Source: Acidimicrobiia bacterium
GTDB taxonomy: Bacteria; Actinomycetota; Acidimicrobiia; Acidimicrobiales; Acidimicrobilacustridaceae
Assembly (NCBI GenBank): GCA_020832495.1
Contig: JAFIEP010000062.1
Coordinates: 1 to 64,000 of the forward strand
DNA length: 64,000 nucleotides
Reading direction: 5' to 3'
Within the stretch, counting starts at the first letter, position 1; each line of letters begins with the position of its first letter. Both the position numbers and the translations under genes were made by a program. The notes beneath the pieces were generated by a model. That model made no database searches. It was not told the DNA's origin and saw only the letters and a list, made by a program, of their open reading frames with translations. This document shows, piece by piece, positions 7,444 through 17,251 of this stretch.

Positions 7444-8583
7444 TCAGCCTCGTTCCGCGCCGGTGGGCAGGCCCGCACGGCGCTCGAGTAGCGCCAACCC
7501 CTCGTCGGAAGCCACGGCCGCCACTCGCAGGTGGTCTGCTCCCTGCGGGCCGTAGAACTCGCCGGGGCTGACCACCATGCCGAGCGCCTCGGCCAGCCGG
7601 GCTGCCCAGCGCCACGCCTCACCGGGCGCAACCGGCACCCACAGGTAGAAGGCACCGCTCGGCATCGGCGCGTCGAGTCCAGCCGTGGCCAGCACAGCCG
7701 CCACCCGCTCGAGTCGCCTGCGGTAGCGGCGGCGACCCTCCTCGACGTGGTCGTCGTCACCCCAGGCCACCGCACCGGCGCGTTGCACCCCTCCGGGGAC
7801 CATCAGCCCGGCGTGTTTGCGCACCTCGCGGAGGTAGTCGACGAGTTCGGCGTCCCCGGCGTAGAAGCCGCACCGCACTCCGGCCAGGTTCGACCGCTTC
7901 GACAGGGAGTGCACGGCCAGCACGCCGGTGGCGCCGGAGGTGAGCACGGTGGCCGGATCGCCGTCCCAGGTGAACTCCACGTAGCACTCGTCGCTCAGCA
8001 CCACCACGTCGTTCGCCCGACCCCAGGCCACGACGGCATCGAGATCCTCGAGCGCACCCGTGGGGTTGCCGGGGCTGTTCACCCACACACACAGGGCGTC
8101 CGCCACGTCGGCGGGATCGACGGCGCCGAGGTCGAGGCGCCACTGCGCGTCCATCGGCACCGGCACGGCCCGACAGCCGGCCAAGGTCGCCCCCATGGCG
8201 TAGCTGGGGTAGCTGACCGCCGGGTAGAGCACCGTGGACCGGCCGGGGCGCCGCAGCCGCAGCCAGTGGGGCAGACCCACCACCAGTTCCTTGGTGCCCA
8301 CACAGGCCGCCACCTCGGTGGATGGATCCACTGCCACGCCCAGGCGTCGGTCCAGCCATCCGGCGGCGGCTGCCCGGTACTCAGCGGTGCCGATCGATGC
8401 CGGGTAGCTCCGAGCGGCGTCGGCATCGGCCATGGCGGCCAACACCGCAGCGGTCGGAGGATCGACCGGTGTGCCCACCGACAGGTCGACCAGGCCGCCG
8501 TCGTGTGCCGCTGCGGTGCGCCGCACGTCGTCGAGGCGGTCATAGGGGTAGGGCGGCGGTCGGAACCCGGCGCCGTCGCTCAT
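7444..8583 (-). CDS. dapC: DapC, N-succinyldiaminopimelate aminotransferase
   Basis: This fold-type I PLP-dependent aminotransferase (379 residues) converts N-succinyl-2-amino-6-ketopimelate to the diamino form using glutamate. The PLP lysine is K229 in SLSKRSNLAG. N173 (SPGNPTG), D198 and Y201 are the other cofactor-binding positions. The SKRSN sequence and its position just before dapD support DapC over general aspartate aminotransferases. The start overlaps the hflX stop by 4 bases (ATGA). Confidence 0.92.
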   Translation of the reverse strand: MSDGAGFRPPPYPYDRLDDVRRTAAAHDGGLVDLSVGTPVDPPTAAVLAAMADADAARSYPASIGTAEYRAAAAGWLDRRLGVAVDPSTEVAACVGTKELVVGLPHWLRLRRPGRSTVLYPAVSYPSYAMGATLAGCRAVPVPMDAQWRLDLGAVDPADVADALCVWVNSPGNPTGALEDLDAVVAWGRANDVVVLSDECYVEFTWDGDPATVLTSGATGVLAVHSLSKRSNLAGVRCGFYAGDAELVDYLREVRKHAGLMVPGGVQRAGAVAWGDDDHVEEGRRRYRRRLERVAAVLATAGLDAPMPSGAFYLWVPVAPGEAWRWAARLAEALGMVVSPGEFYGPQGADHLRVAAVASDEGLALLERRAGLPTGAERG

Positions 8584-9929
8584 GGAGTTCCCACCCCTGG
8601 CCCCGACGTGGCACCCTCGGCCACCACGAACTCCCCGAAACGACCGGCGGCCGCTTCCTCGAGCCGCACCCGGTAGCGCATGCCGTCGTCGGCCTCTGCC
8701 TCGGTCAGCACCTGCCCTTCGCGGTGCAGCAAGGCCATAACGTCGCCGCGTCCGTAGGGCACCACCAACTCCACCACCTCGGTCAACGACCGGAGGCGGT
8801 CACCGATGACTGCCAGCAACTCGTCGACACCCTCACCGGTGAGCGCGGAGAACACCACTGACCCGGGCTGCGTGCGGGCCAGGGCGGCAGCGGCCTCGGG
8901 GGCAACGTCGGCCTTGTTCACCGCCACCAGCTCGGGCACCTCGGTGGCGTCGATCTCGGCCAGCACCTGGTGCACAGCGGTGATCTGGGCGTCGGGATCG
9001 GGGTCGGTGGCATCGACCACGTGCACCACCAGATCGGCGTCGCCCACCACCTCGAGGGTGGAGCGGAACGCCTCCACCAGCCCGTGGGGCAGCTTGGTGA
9101 TGAACCCGACCGTGTCGGTGACCAGCACGGGCTCGCCGCCGGGCAACTCCAGGCGCCGGGTGGTGGCATCGAGCGTGGCGAAGAGCCGGTTCTCCGACAG
9201 CACCCCGGCGTCGGTGAGTCGGTTCAGCAGCGTCGACTTGCCGGCGTTCGTGTACCCGACGATGGCGACGGATCGCAGGCGTGAGCGGCGGCGCGCCTTG
9301 CGCTGGGTGGTGCGGTGTCGGTGCACCACACGCAGATCGGCCTCCAGCTTGTGCATCCGCCGCTCCAGCCGCCGGCGATCGACCTCGAGCTGCGTCTCGC
9401 CCGGGCCGCGGGTACCGATGCCCGAGCCCTGCTGGGAGAGCATCCGACCCTTGCCCCGCAGTCGGGGCAGGAGATAGCGGAGCTGGGCCAGTTCGACCTG
9501 CAGCTTGCCCTCGGTGGTGGAGGCGTTCTGCGCAAAGATGTCCAAGATGACCGCCGTGCGGTCGAGCGCACTGCGGCCCAGCAGCTTCTCGAGGTTGGCC
9601 TGCTGGCCGGGGCTCAGGTCGTCGTCGAACACCACGGTGTCGGCGTCCACCTCCTCACACAGGAGCCGGAGCTCTTCCACCTTGCCCTGGCCGATGTAGG
9701 TAGCCGGGTCAGGTCGGTCGCGTCGCTGCACGACCCGACCCACCTCGTCGGCCCCGGCGGTGTCCACCAGCAACGCCAACTCGTCGAGGGATCGTTCGAA
9801 CACACCCGGCTCATCGTCACGATCCATGCCGACGAGCACGATGCGCTCTCGGAAGCTGCGGTCGATCAGCCCAGAGCTCTCGCCACCAAGATCGCCGAAC
9901 GCACCGCGGTGGGTCGATTCGGGCGTCAC
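8580..9929 (-). CDS. hflX: HflX, ribosome-associated GTPase
   Basis: HflX splits stalled or stressed 70S ribosomes. The 449-residue protein has the N-terminal HflX domain (about 25-200, with a TYIGQGKVEEL motif and the GSGIGTRGPGETQLE glycine-rich signature). The G domain has G1 GYTNAGKST (225-233), G3 DTVGF (272-276) and G4 NKAD. The C-terminal tail contains VVPYGRGDVMALLHREG. It starts with GTG, overlapping the dapF stop (GTGA), and its stop overlaps the dapC start. Linkage to dapF and miaA is conserved in actinobacteria. Confidence 0.96.
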   Translation of the reverse strand: MTPESTHRGAFGDLGGESSGLIDRSFRERIVLVGMDRDDEPGVFERSLDELALLVDTAGADEVGRVVQRRDRPDPATYIGQGKVEELRLLCEEVDADTVVFDDDLSPGQQANLEKLLGRSALDRTAVILDIFAQNASTTEGKLQVELAQLRYLLPRLRGKGRMLSQQGSGIGTRGPGETQLEVDRRRLERRMHKLEADLRVVHRHRTTQRKARRRSRLRSVAIVGYTNAGKSTLLNRLTDAGVLSENRLFATLDATTRRLELPGGEPVLVTDTVGFITKLPHGLVEAFRSTLEVVGDADLVVHVVDATDPDPDAQITAVHQVLAEIDATEVPELVAVNKADVAPEAAAALARTQPGSVVFSALTGEGVDELLAVIGDRLRSLTEVVELVVPYGRGDVMALLHREGQVLTEAEADDGMRYRVRLEEAAAGRFGEFVVAEGATSGPGVGTP

Positions 9930-10759
9930 GAGCCACCGTCCCCGCAGGTCTCGACGCGAGCGACGAACACCGACGGGCCGACCAGGGCCAGGTCTCCCTC
10001 GGCGGACTGGGTCACCCGCACCGAGCCGCCCGGCATGGCCACCTCGACGGCAGGGGCCAAGAGATCCCAGCCACGCAAGGCGGCCACCGCGGCGGTGGCC
10101 CCGGTTCCGCAGGCCTCGGTGCGCCCCACGCCCCGCTCCCAGATGGCCATGGCGAGGCGGTCGTCACGCTCCACCACCACGAAGTGGACGTTCACGCCAC
10201 CGGACACCCGCCGCTCGAGCGCCGCACCCTCGGCGCTGACGTCGACCCCGTCGAGCGCGGCGGGGTCGGCACCGTCGAGCACCACCACCAGATGGGGGTT
10301 GCCCACGTCCACGGTGCACCATCGCCGACCGGGACCCAGATCCAGGTCCCCCATGTCGGGCCCGGCTCCGGCCCGGCCCATCTGCACCGTCACCTCGACC
10401 TCGTCGGCGGTCGCTCCCGAGGCAATCCCCAACTGGCGCACGCCGGCGGCGGTGGCCACCCGCAGGTCACCGATCCCACCGCGTGCCATCGACACGGCAT
10501 GGCCCAGGCAACGGATGCCGTTGCCACTCAGCTCGGCCATCGAACCGTCGGCGTTGCGCAGTTCCTGGCGTACCCCGACACCACCGTCGTCCGGCGTCGG
10601 CAGATAGCCAGCGATGAGGCCGTCGGCCCCGATGCCCCGATGCCGGTCGCACCACCGCTGCGCCAGGTCACCGAGCGCCTCGGCCGGGGGCATGGGTACG
10701 GTCTGGTTCTCCTCGAGCAGCACCAGGAAGTCGTTGCCCAACCCGTGGTGCTTGGTCAT
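9926..10759 (-). CDS. dapF: DapF, diaminopimelate epimerase
   Basis: DapF epimerises L,L- to meso-diaminopimelate without a cofactor, using two cysteines, here C84 (SGNGIRCLGH) and C217 (EACGTGATAA). The length of 277 residues is normal. The ATG at 10759 begins KHHGLGNDF, the conserved start of the family; a GTG two codons upstream (10765) is also possible. Longer in-frame extensions enter miaA and are rejected. About 106 bases separate it from miaA, so a separate promoter is possible. Confidence 0.95.
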   Translation of the reverse strand: MTKHHGLGNDFLVLLEENQTVPMPPAEALGDLAQRWCDRHRGIGADGLIAGYLPTPDDGGVGVRQELRNADGSMAELSGNGIRCLGHAVSMARGGIGDLRVATAAGVRQLGIASGATADEVEVTVQMGRAGAGPDMGDLDLGPGRRWCTVDVGNPHLVVVLDGADPAALDGVDVSAEGAALERRVSGGVNVHFVVVERDDRLAMAIWERGVGRTEACGTGATAAVAALRGWDLLAPAVEVAMPGGSVRVTQSAEGDLALVGPSVFVARVETCGDGGS

Positions 10760-10865
10760 GTCCACGTCGTCAGTCTCGCCGCCCCCGACCCGCAGCACAA
10801 CGCGGTTGCACCCCGGCAGGTGCGACGCCGACCGCCGGCGGTCACCACCACGCCCCCTCGGCGGA

Positions 10866-11804
10866 TCACGAACCGGACGTTCCCGCTCCGTCGAGGAGGC
10901 TGGCCACCTCGTCGAAGGCGTCGGCCGGCTCCCCGGTGACATCCACCCACACGATGCGGGGATCACGGCGCAGCCAGCGCTCCTGGCGGCGGGCGAACCG
11001 GCGGGTACGGCGCACGATCTGGCGGCGAGCCTCGTCGAGGCTCAGCTCACCGCGCAGGTGGGCGAGCAGTTCGCGGTAACCAAGCGCCTGTGCCGCTGTG
11101 TGCGACAGCGCCACCGGCGAGGCGGCCAGGCGTTCGACCTCGGCGAGGAAGCCAGCGGCCAACTGGGCGTCGAGTCGGTCGGCGATGCGCTGGTCGAGCG
11201 CTCGACGATCCCACCGCAGGCCCACCATGCGCACCGTCGTCGGCGGGTAGGCGTCGAGCCCGTCGCCGAACGAGGAGAACGGCCGACCCGACCCCACGGT
11301 GACCTCCAGCGCCCGCACCACCCGTCGTCGGTTGGTCGGCTCCATTCTACCTGCTGCCACTGGGTCGAGTTCCGCCAGACGACGGTGCAACCCGGCCGTG
11401 TCGGGATCGCGTTCGAGGTCGGCTCGCACCTCCGGGTAACGGCCCGGGATGGTGAGGTGATCGACCACCGCCCGCAGGTACAGCGCCGAACCTCCGACGG
11501 CGAGCACCCGGTGACCCCGCCCGGTTGCCTCGGCGAGCGCTCGGATCGCCAACTGTTGGAATCGGGCGACGGTGAACTCCTCGTGAGGCTCGACCACGCC
11601 CACAAGGTGATGTCGGACCCCGTGGCGTTCGGACAGTGGCGGCACCGCCGTGCCCACCTCCATGCCGCGGTAGAGACCCATCGAGTCGACCGACAGGATC
11701 TCCACGTCACCTGCTCGACGCGCCCACCGCACGGCGAGCGCCGACTTGCCCGACGCAGTGGGTCCGACCAGCGCGGCGGCCGGTGAGGGACCGGCGGACG
11801 GCAC
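10866..11804 (-). CDS. miaA: MiaA, tRNA dimethylallyltransferase
   Basis: MiaA prenylates A37 of tRNAs that read UNN codons, using dimethylallyl diphosphate. The protein is 312 residues with the P-loop GPTASGKS (14-21), the DSMGLYRGMEVGT region (40-52) and PTNRRRVVRALEV. In most relatives the residue after DSM is Gln; here it is Gly43. The start is a GTG 6 bases after the miaB stop, so the two tRNA-A37 modification genes are one unit. Confidence 0.95.
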   Translation of the reverse strand: MPSAGPSPAAALVGPTASGKSALAVRWARRAGDVEILSVDSMGLYRGMEVGTAVPPLSERHGVRHHLVGVVEPHEEFTVARFQQLAIRALAEATGRGHRVLAVGGSALYLRAVVDHLTIPGRYPEVRADLERDPDTAGLHRRLAELDPVAAGRMEPTNRRRVVRALEVTVGSGRPFSSFGDGLDAYPPTTVRMVGLRWDRRALDQRIADRLDAQLAAGFLAEVERLAASPVALSHTAAQALGYRELLAHLRGELSLDEARRQIVRRTRRFARRQERWLRRDPRIVWVDVTGEPADAFDEVASLLDGAGTSGS

Positions 11805-11810
11805 GGCAGC

Positions 11811-13283
11811 TCAGCCGGCAGTGACGGCGATGCGGGTGCGGTGACGGGCCGGCTGTGTGACCTCCACCAGTTCGCCGGTGAGGTGATGCGCCGCAGCACC
11901 GGTGATCTCCACCAACGCATACGAACCGGCCCGAGGCTGGTCGCCGGCAGCAACGTGCACCAGGCGGTTGTGGGGGGTGCGTCCCGACCAGCGGGTGGGG
12001 TCCTTCTTCGACGGTCCTTCGACGAGCACCTCCTCGACGCGGCCGATCCGCGCCTCGTTGGCCAGTCGGGCCGAGCGCTCCACCACCACCCGGAGGCGCT
12101 CGTAGCGCTCGGTGACCACCGCCGGGTCCACCATGCGATCCACCGCGGTGGCCGCTTCGGTCCCGGGTCGCGGCGAGTAGACGAAGGTGAAGGCGCTGTC
12201 GAACGCCGCCTCGGCCGCCACCTCGAGGGTGTCGGTGAAGTCCTGCTCGGTCTCTCCGGGGAACCCCACGATGATGTCGGTGCTCACCGCCAGGTCGGCA
12301 ACGGCCGACCGAGCCGCAGCCAGTCGATCCAGGTAGCGCTGCGGCGTGTAGCCGCGATGCATCGAGGCCAGGATCTCGAGGCTGCCCGACTGCAGCGGCA
12401 GGTGCAGATGAGGACACACCGCCGGGTTGGTCGCCATGACGGCGATCGTCTCGTCCCGCAGATCCTTGGGGTGGGGGCTGGTGAAGCGCACCCGGCGAAG
12501 GCCGGGCACCGATCCGACGGCGTCGAGCAGGTCGGCGAACAGCGGGCGTGCCCGACGGGTGGGCGCCGTGGCCCAGCGCTCACCGAGCACGGTCACGTCG
12601 TCGGGCGCCGGTGCGAGCGACCGGCGGCGGGTGGCCAGGTCGCGGCCGTAGGAGTTGACGTTCTGGCCGAGCAACGTGACCTCGGTGACCCCGTCGTCCA
12701 CCAACCGGGTGACCTCGTCGACCACGTCGGCGAACGGGCGCGACACCTCCGGGCCACGCACCGCTGGCACGATGCAGAAGGCGCACGAGTTGTCGCAGCC
12801 CATCTGGATCGTGACCCACCCTGACCAGGCCACCTCTCGACGTCGAGGGAGCGCCGAGGGGAACAGGTCTGTGTCGTCGGGGTCGGTGGCTTCCCAGATC
12901 TCGGTGACCGGACCGCTCGCCCGAGCCTCCCGCAGCAGATCCGCGGCTCGGTGCACGTTGTGGGTGCCGAGCACGACGTCCACGTGCGGTGCCCGCTCGG
13001 CAATGAGCTCCCGATCTTTCTGCGCCAGGCAACCTGCCACCACGATCTCGAGCTCGGGCCTGCGGTCCTTGAGCGACTTCAGGTGGCCCAGCGTGCCGTA
13101 GAGCTTGTTGTCGGCGTTCTCCCGGATGCAGCACGTGTTGAGCACCACCACATCCGCCGACTCGACGTCGCCGGCGCGCGACAGACCGTCGGCCTCGAGC
13201 AAGCCCGACAGCCGTTCCGAGTCGTGCTCATTCATCTGGCACCCGAAGGTGCGCACCACATAGGTCTTCGACACCGATGCCAT
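11811..13283 (-). CDS. miaB: MiaB, tRNA-2-methylthio-N6-dimethylallyladenosine synthase
   Basis: MiaB is a radical SAM methylthiotransferase (490 residues) that acts on the product of MiaA. The N-terminal cluster ligands are C15, C51 and C85, and the radical SAM cluster ligands are C163, C167 and C170 (CDNSCAFC). A C-terminal TRAM domain follows. The start at ATG 13283 begins MASVSKTYVVRTFGCQMN. The gene lies 42 bases downstream of the beta-helix protein gene. Confidence 0.96.
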   Translation of the reverse strand: MASVSKTYVVRTFGCQMNEHDSERLSGLLEADGLSRAGDVESADVVVLNTCCIRENADNKLYGTLGHLKSLKDRRPELEIVVAGCLAQKDRELIAERAPHVDVVLGTHNVHRAADLLREARASGPVTEIWEATDPDDTDLFPSALPRRREVAWSGWVTIQMGCDNSCAFCIVPAVRGPEVSRPFADVVDEVTRLVDDGVTEVTLLGQNVNSYGRDLATRRRSLAPAPDDVTVLGERWATAPTRRARPLFADLLDAVGSVPGLRRVRFTSPHPKDLRDETIAVMATNPAVCPHLHLPLQSGSLEILASMHRGYTPQRYLDRLAAARSAVADLAVSTDIIVGFPGETEQDFTDTLEVAAEAAFDSAFTFVYSPRPGTEAATAVDRMVDPAVVTERYERLRVVVERSARLANEARIGRVEEVLVEGPSKKDPTRWSGRTPHNRLVHVAAGDQPRAGSYALVEITGAAAHHLTGELVEVTQPARHRTRIAVTAG

Positions 13284-13325
13284 GGTAGGGCACCGCCCGT
13301 CGCCACCGACCACCGCACGGCACCC

Positions 13326-15098
13326 TCAGGGGCTGGAGGTGGCGACCGCCCGCCAGCCGTCGACGCCCCCGGCGTCGCCTTCTTTCACGTACGACGTCGA
13401 CCCGGAGCCGCCGTCGAGCCTCTGGTACGTGGCACCGATCGCACCACGCACCCGCCCCTGCGGCGAGCCCGTGCCACACAGTCGGGCGTCGCCGCTGCCG
13501 CTCGTACCACCGGCGAGGTAGACGAACCCGTCGGGGACGGCCACCGCCACCTCGGCCCGACCGCCGACGACGTTCGTGGCGATGCACACCGTGCCGCTGT
13601 CCTCGAGGTACTCGTCGACCCCTCGAACCTCGAAGCCGGCATCGAGCGGTCCGTCGGCCACCACCACGTTGTCGGTCAGCATCGCCTCGCCCACCGGCCC
13701 GTGGGACAACCACAGGCGAACCCCCACCCCGCGATCCGCCACCACCGTGTTGGCGTTGAAGTTGACCCAGTCGACCGGGCGGGTGGTCCGGATCACGACG
13801 GCAGCACGGTCGTCGTCGTCGACGTCCGCTCGACCATCGCCCCCGGTGCCGGACCTCGGCTCGGCCTCGGTCGCATCGAACAGGTTGCCCACCACCTGCG
13901 CCGAGCGAACACCCCACGCCTCGAAGGGAGTGATGGCGCCGACGACCTGGTTGGCGTCGATCGTCAGGTGACGGGGCGGCTGGGATCCCCGACTCGACAC
14001 GGCCCGGATGCCGTGGACCCCGCCGCGGATCGTGTTGTTGGCCACCACGAGGTGGTTGCAGTGGTGCCGGACCTCGACCCCGACGCTGTCGGAACGGGTC
14101 GAGCCGGTCAGGTCGATGTGGTTCCCGCTGACGGTGGCATCGTCCACCCACAGGAGGCTCACCCCGCCGTTGCGGATCTCGTTGGCCACGATCCGCCAGC
14201 CGTGGTTGCGCACATCCCGGTCCGCCCCGGCGGTGGTGATGGCGTAGCGACTCGTCGGGTTGGAATCGATGACGTTGCCGACCACCACCACGTCGGCCAC
14301 CTGCAGCGCACCGTCGTTGGGTTCGGAGTCGATGTCCTGCACCGCCACCCCTTCGAAGCGGTTGTGGGCGATGGTGACGTGGCGGATCTCGCCATCTCCG
14401 GCAAGGGTCACGCCGTTGCGGTCGGTGTCACGCAGTTCGCAGTGGCGAACCACCACGTCGGTGCTGGCCGTGCCCACGTAGACGGCGTCGCCGGTGAACC
14501 GCCGGATCACGCAGTGCTCCACCACCACGTCGGTGACCCCCCACAGGAACACACCGTGGCGCTGCTCCACGACAGGCGCGTTGCGGTTCAGCACGCGGTT
14601 GCCGTCGAGGGTCAGGTGCGACACCGAGAAATGGGCCGAGTCCAAACCCTGGGTACTGAGCAGACGGACGGTGTTGCCCACGTCAGGCGCGAGCCGCAAC
14701 ACCGAGGCCGTGGCCCCGACACCGCGCAACGACACGTGCGAGGGAATCCGCAGCGCCCACGGACGGTCCCCCTCAGGTGCCAGGTTGTGGACACCGGCCG
14801 GAACCACGACCACCCCGCCACCTGCGTCCTGCACGGCGGCGATCGCCTCCCGGAAGGCGGGGGCGTCGTCGGTGCGGCCGTCGCCCACCGCGCCGAACGA
14901 ACGGACACTGACCGACATCGGCCCGCCGGGGTCGGCGGGGTCGGTCGGATCGGATCGTTCCTGTGCCCCGACCGGAGCGGTGCCGAAGGGCCGAGCGGCG
15001 CCGACGCCGGCTCCGGCCCAGGACGCACCCACCAGTCCGGCGCCTGCCAACCCGGCCAGGGCGGCACGGCGGGCAATGCGTTGCGGCGGCTGCTCCAC
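13326..15098 (-). CDS. Secreted right-handed beta-helix (pectate-lyase-like) protein
   Basis: The protein is 590 residues. An N-terminal twin-arginine-like signal (IARRAALAGLAGAG, then Ala/Gly-rich to about 35) indicates export. It then has the start typical of Pect-lyase-3/parallel beta-helix proteins (RSFGAVGDGRTDDAPAFREAI) and many helix coils with N-x-I/V and GV/GI patterns between about 130 and 480. The substrate is unknown; polysaccharide lyase, hydrolase or epimerase activity is possible. I chose the GTG at 15098 because the Tat signal follows and GAAGGG lies 6 bases upstream; the longer in-frame form runs toward the mrp genes. Confidence 0.8.
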   Translation of the reverse strand: MEQPPQRIARRAALAGLAGAGLVGASWAGAGVGAARPFGTAPVGAQERSDPTDPADPGGPMSVSVRSFGAVGDGRTDDAPAFREAIAAVQDAGGGVVVVPAGVHNLAPEGDRPWALRIPSHVSLRGVGATASVLRLAPDVGNTVRLLSTQGLDSAHFSVSHLTLDGNRVLNRNAPVVEQRHGVFLWGVTDVVVEHCVIRRFTGDAVYVGTASTDVVVRHCELRDTDRNGVTLAGDGEIRHVTIAHNRFEGVAVQDIDSEPNDGALQVADVVVVGNVIDSNPTSRYAITTAGADRDVRNHGWRIVANEIRNGGVSLLWVDDATVSGNHIDLTGSTRSDSVGVEVRHHCNHLVVANNTIRGGVHGIRAVSSRGSQPPRHLTIDANQVVGAITPFEAWGVRSAQVVGNLFDATEAEPRSGTGGDGRADVDDDDRAAVVIRTTRPVDWVNFNANTVVADRGVGVRLWLSHGPVGEAMLTDNVVVADGPLDAGFEVRGVDEYLEDSGTVCIATNVVGGRAEVAVAVPDGFVYLAGGTSGSGDARLCGTGSPQGRVRGAIGATYQRLDGGSGSTSYVKEGDAGGVDGWRAVATSSP

Positions 15099-15213
15099 GG
15101 GGACCCTTCGGCGCTGGCGACTCGACGTTCCCGACGCTATCGGCCAGCCGTCCACCACTGACGGCGCCGCCGCGGCCCGCACCGGGTCGGTCCTCGACCC
15201 GGACGAACCGAAC

Positions 15214-16701
15214 TCAGCTGCCTGAGCCCGCCAGCACGCCGTCCGCAATGGGTTCGAGCAACTCGACCACCACGTAGGCGTTGACCACACCGAGCACGAT
15301 GACGGCTACAGCCAAGGCCACGATGGGCACCATCACGCCTGGTCCGGGCTCGCTGGCCTCCTCGAGCGCCGGGTCGAGTTCGTCGGGTCGCGAGTAGATG
15401 AGCTGGTAGATGCGCAGGACGTACCACAAGGTCAGCAGGCTGCTGGCGGCGATGACCACGGCGTAGACCACCGCGCCCTCCTCGAGCGACCCGAGCAGCA
15501 GGTACCACTTGCTGAAGAAGCCGGCGGTGGGTGGGATGCCGACCATGGCCAGGCCCGCCACGGTGAACGCCGCCGCGGTGACGGGCATGCGGCGGGCGAG
15601 GCCGGCCATGCGGGGGATCTCACGGATGCCGGTACGTTCGGCGATGCCACCGGCGATGAGGAACAGGCAGCTCTTCATGAGCGCATGGTTGAGGACGTGG
15701 AACAGCGCGGCGACGAGGGCCAACGGGGTGGCCAGGCCGATACCGAGGCCGATGTAGCCCAGCTGGGCCACCGTGCTGTAGGCCAGCATCCGCTTGAAGT
15801 CCGTCTGGCGGATGGCCATGACCGACCCGTAGAGGATGCCCGCCGCACCGAAGGCGGCCAGGACCTCGGTCACGGGGACGGTGACCGTCACCATCTCGAA
15901 CCCGAACACCTCGAAGAGGATCCGGATGATGGCGTAGGCCGCCACCTTGACCTGCACTGCGGCCAGGAGTGCCGCCACTGCCGGCGGCGCATAGCTGTGC
16001 GCCTCCGGCAGCCAGACGTGCAGCGGGAACAACGCCATCTTCAAGCCGAGGCCGACCACGATGAGAGCCAACGCCGCCAGCACCGTCTCGTTGCCCTCGA
16101 GACCGCCGAGCAGCGAGGCGATGTCGCCCATGTTGAGCGAGCCGGTGGTGAAGTAGAGAAAACCCACACCGATCAGGTAGAAGCCGCTGCCGATGGTGCC
16201 GAAAATGAGGTAACGGAAACTGGCGAAGGTGGCCCGCGGACCTCCGAGGGACACCAAGGCGTAGCTGGCGATGGCGTAGATCTCGAGGAACACGAACAGG
16301 TGGAAGAGATCCGCGCTCATCACGACGCCCATGAGTCCGGCGAGGAGCAGGAGTACCAACGGGTACAGCGGCATCCGACGGGCCGGGAGCCGGCCGAACC
16401 CGGGTTTCGGCGGGTAGATGGTCACGACCATCCCGATGAGCGCCACCACGCAGGCCATGTAGGCGGCGAGCGGGTCGAGCAGGTACTCGATGCCGATGGG
16501 GGGCGGCCATCCGGCCAACTCGTGACGAAGCGGATCGTCGGCCGAGGTGGTGAGCAACGCCACGATGGCCATCACGAAGGTGCCCACGGTGGCCACGATC
16601 GCCACAGCACGAGCCGCCGTCGCGTGCCACTCCCCCACGAGGGCAGCGACCACCGCCGCGGTCAGCAGCGTGAGTGGCAGGAGGACAGGGAGCAGGTCCA
16701 C
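15214..16701 (-). CDS. mnhD: MrpD/NuoM-type proton-conducting antiporter subunit (third of three in operon 1)
   Basis: This polytopic protein (about 495 residues, 14 predicted helices) is the ion-translocating D subunit. It has the TM5 Glu (FVFLEIYAIASY), the TM7 Lys (GLGLKMALFPLHVWLPEA), the TM8 Lys (QVKVAAYAIIRI) and the discontinuous-helix FFSKWYLL motif near the C terminus. It ends the ten-gene operon and corresponds to MbhH. The GTG at 16701 gives the short N terminus usual for the family and lies 1 base after the MnhC stop. An ATG at 16719 would overlap mnhC by 17 bases. Confidence 0.9.
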   Translation of the reverse strand: MDLLPVLLPLTLLTAAVVAALVGEWHATAARAVAIVATVGTFVMAIVALLTTSADDPLRHELAGWPPPIGIEYLLDPLAAYMACVVALIGMVVTIYPPKPGFGRLPARRMPLYPLVLLLLAGLMGVVMSADLFHLFVFLEIYAIASYALVSLGGPRATFASFRYLIFGTIGSGFYLIGVGFLYFTTGSLNMGDIASLLGGLEGNETVLAALALIVVGLGLKMALFPLHVWLPEAHSYAPPAVAALLAAVQVKVAAYAIIRILFEVFGFEMVTVTVPVTEVLAAFGAAGILYGSVMAIRQTDFKRMLAYSTVAQLGYIGLGIGLATPLALVAALFHVLNHALMKSCLFLIAGGIAERTGIREIPRMAGLARRMPVTAAAFTVAGLAMVGIPPTAGFFSKWYLLLGSLEEGAVVYAVVIAASSLLTLWYVLRIYQLIYSRPDELDPALEEASEPGPGVMVPIVALAVAVIVLGVVNAYVVVELLEPIADGVLAGSGS

Positions 16702-16702
16702 G

Positions 16703-17251
16703 TCAGCTCTCTGTCCCATCAGCGCCCGCGTCGGGCGCAGGTGGACCGGGATCGGTGAGCGACGGATCGGCGGACGGTGTCTCACCCGCGCTGACGCCGT
16801 CGGCGCGGGCGTCGGGAGCGAGCGGTTCCCCTGCTGCGGCGCCACCACCTGCGCCTGGGTCGTCGACCACCCGCGCCGGCGATCGGCCGGTCAGCAGGGC
16901 GAGCACCGCCGACTCGTCGAGCGTGCCGCAGGCATCGTGGATGCGTTGCATGAGGGCGAAGGCCACACCCACGACACCCACGCCCACCACGATGGCGGTG
17001 AGGATCAGCAGGTGCGGCAAGGGATTGGAGTAGTTGACCGCATCAGTACCGAAGGCCTCGTCGATGATGGGGGCGGTGGCTCCTTCCTTGACGCTGCCCT
17101 CGATGAAGAAGATGTAGATGGCGGTCTGGAAGATGACCATGCCGATCACCTTCTTGCCCAGGTGTGGGATGGCGAACATCCCGTAGAGCCCGATGGCCAT
17201 GAGGACGACCACGAGGAGGTAGACGTAGCGGTCGGTGAAGATCTCGGCCAT
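16703..17251 (-). CDS. mnhC: MrpC/NuoK-like antiporter subunit
   Basis: The protein is 182 residues with three transmembrane helices in the first 115 (GLYGMFAIPHLGKKVIGMVIFQTA is the recognisable NuoK-like core). A Pro/Ala/Asp-rich cytoplasmic tail of about 65 residues follows, longer than in most MrpC proteins. The start ATG shares one base with the mnhB stop (TGATG). MrpC is a structural part of the complex adjacent to MrpD. Confidence 0.85.
   Translation of the reverse strand: MAEIFTDRYVYLLVVVLMAIGLYGMFAIPHLGKKVIGMVIFQTAIYIFFIEGSVKEGATAPIIDEAFGTDAVNYSNPLPHLLILTAIVVGVGVVGVAFALMQRIHDACGTLDESAVLALLTGRSPARVVDDPGAGGGAAAGEPLAPDARADGVSAGETPSADPSLTDPGPPAPDAGADGTES

Noticed and set aside
12951-15161. 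A 736-codon plus-strand open frame across miaB and the beta-helix gene
   Set aside because: It is antisense to two well-supported genes, has a biased His/Arg/Gly composition and no domain. High G+C produces such frames.
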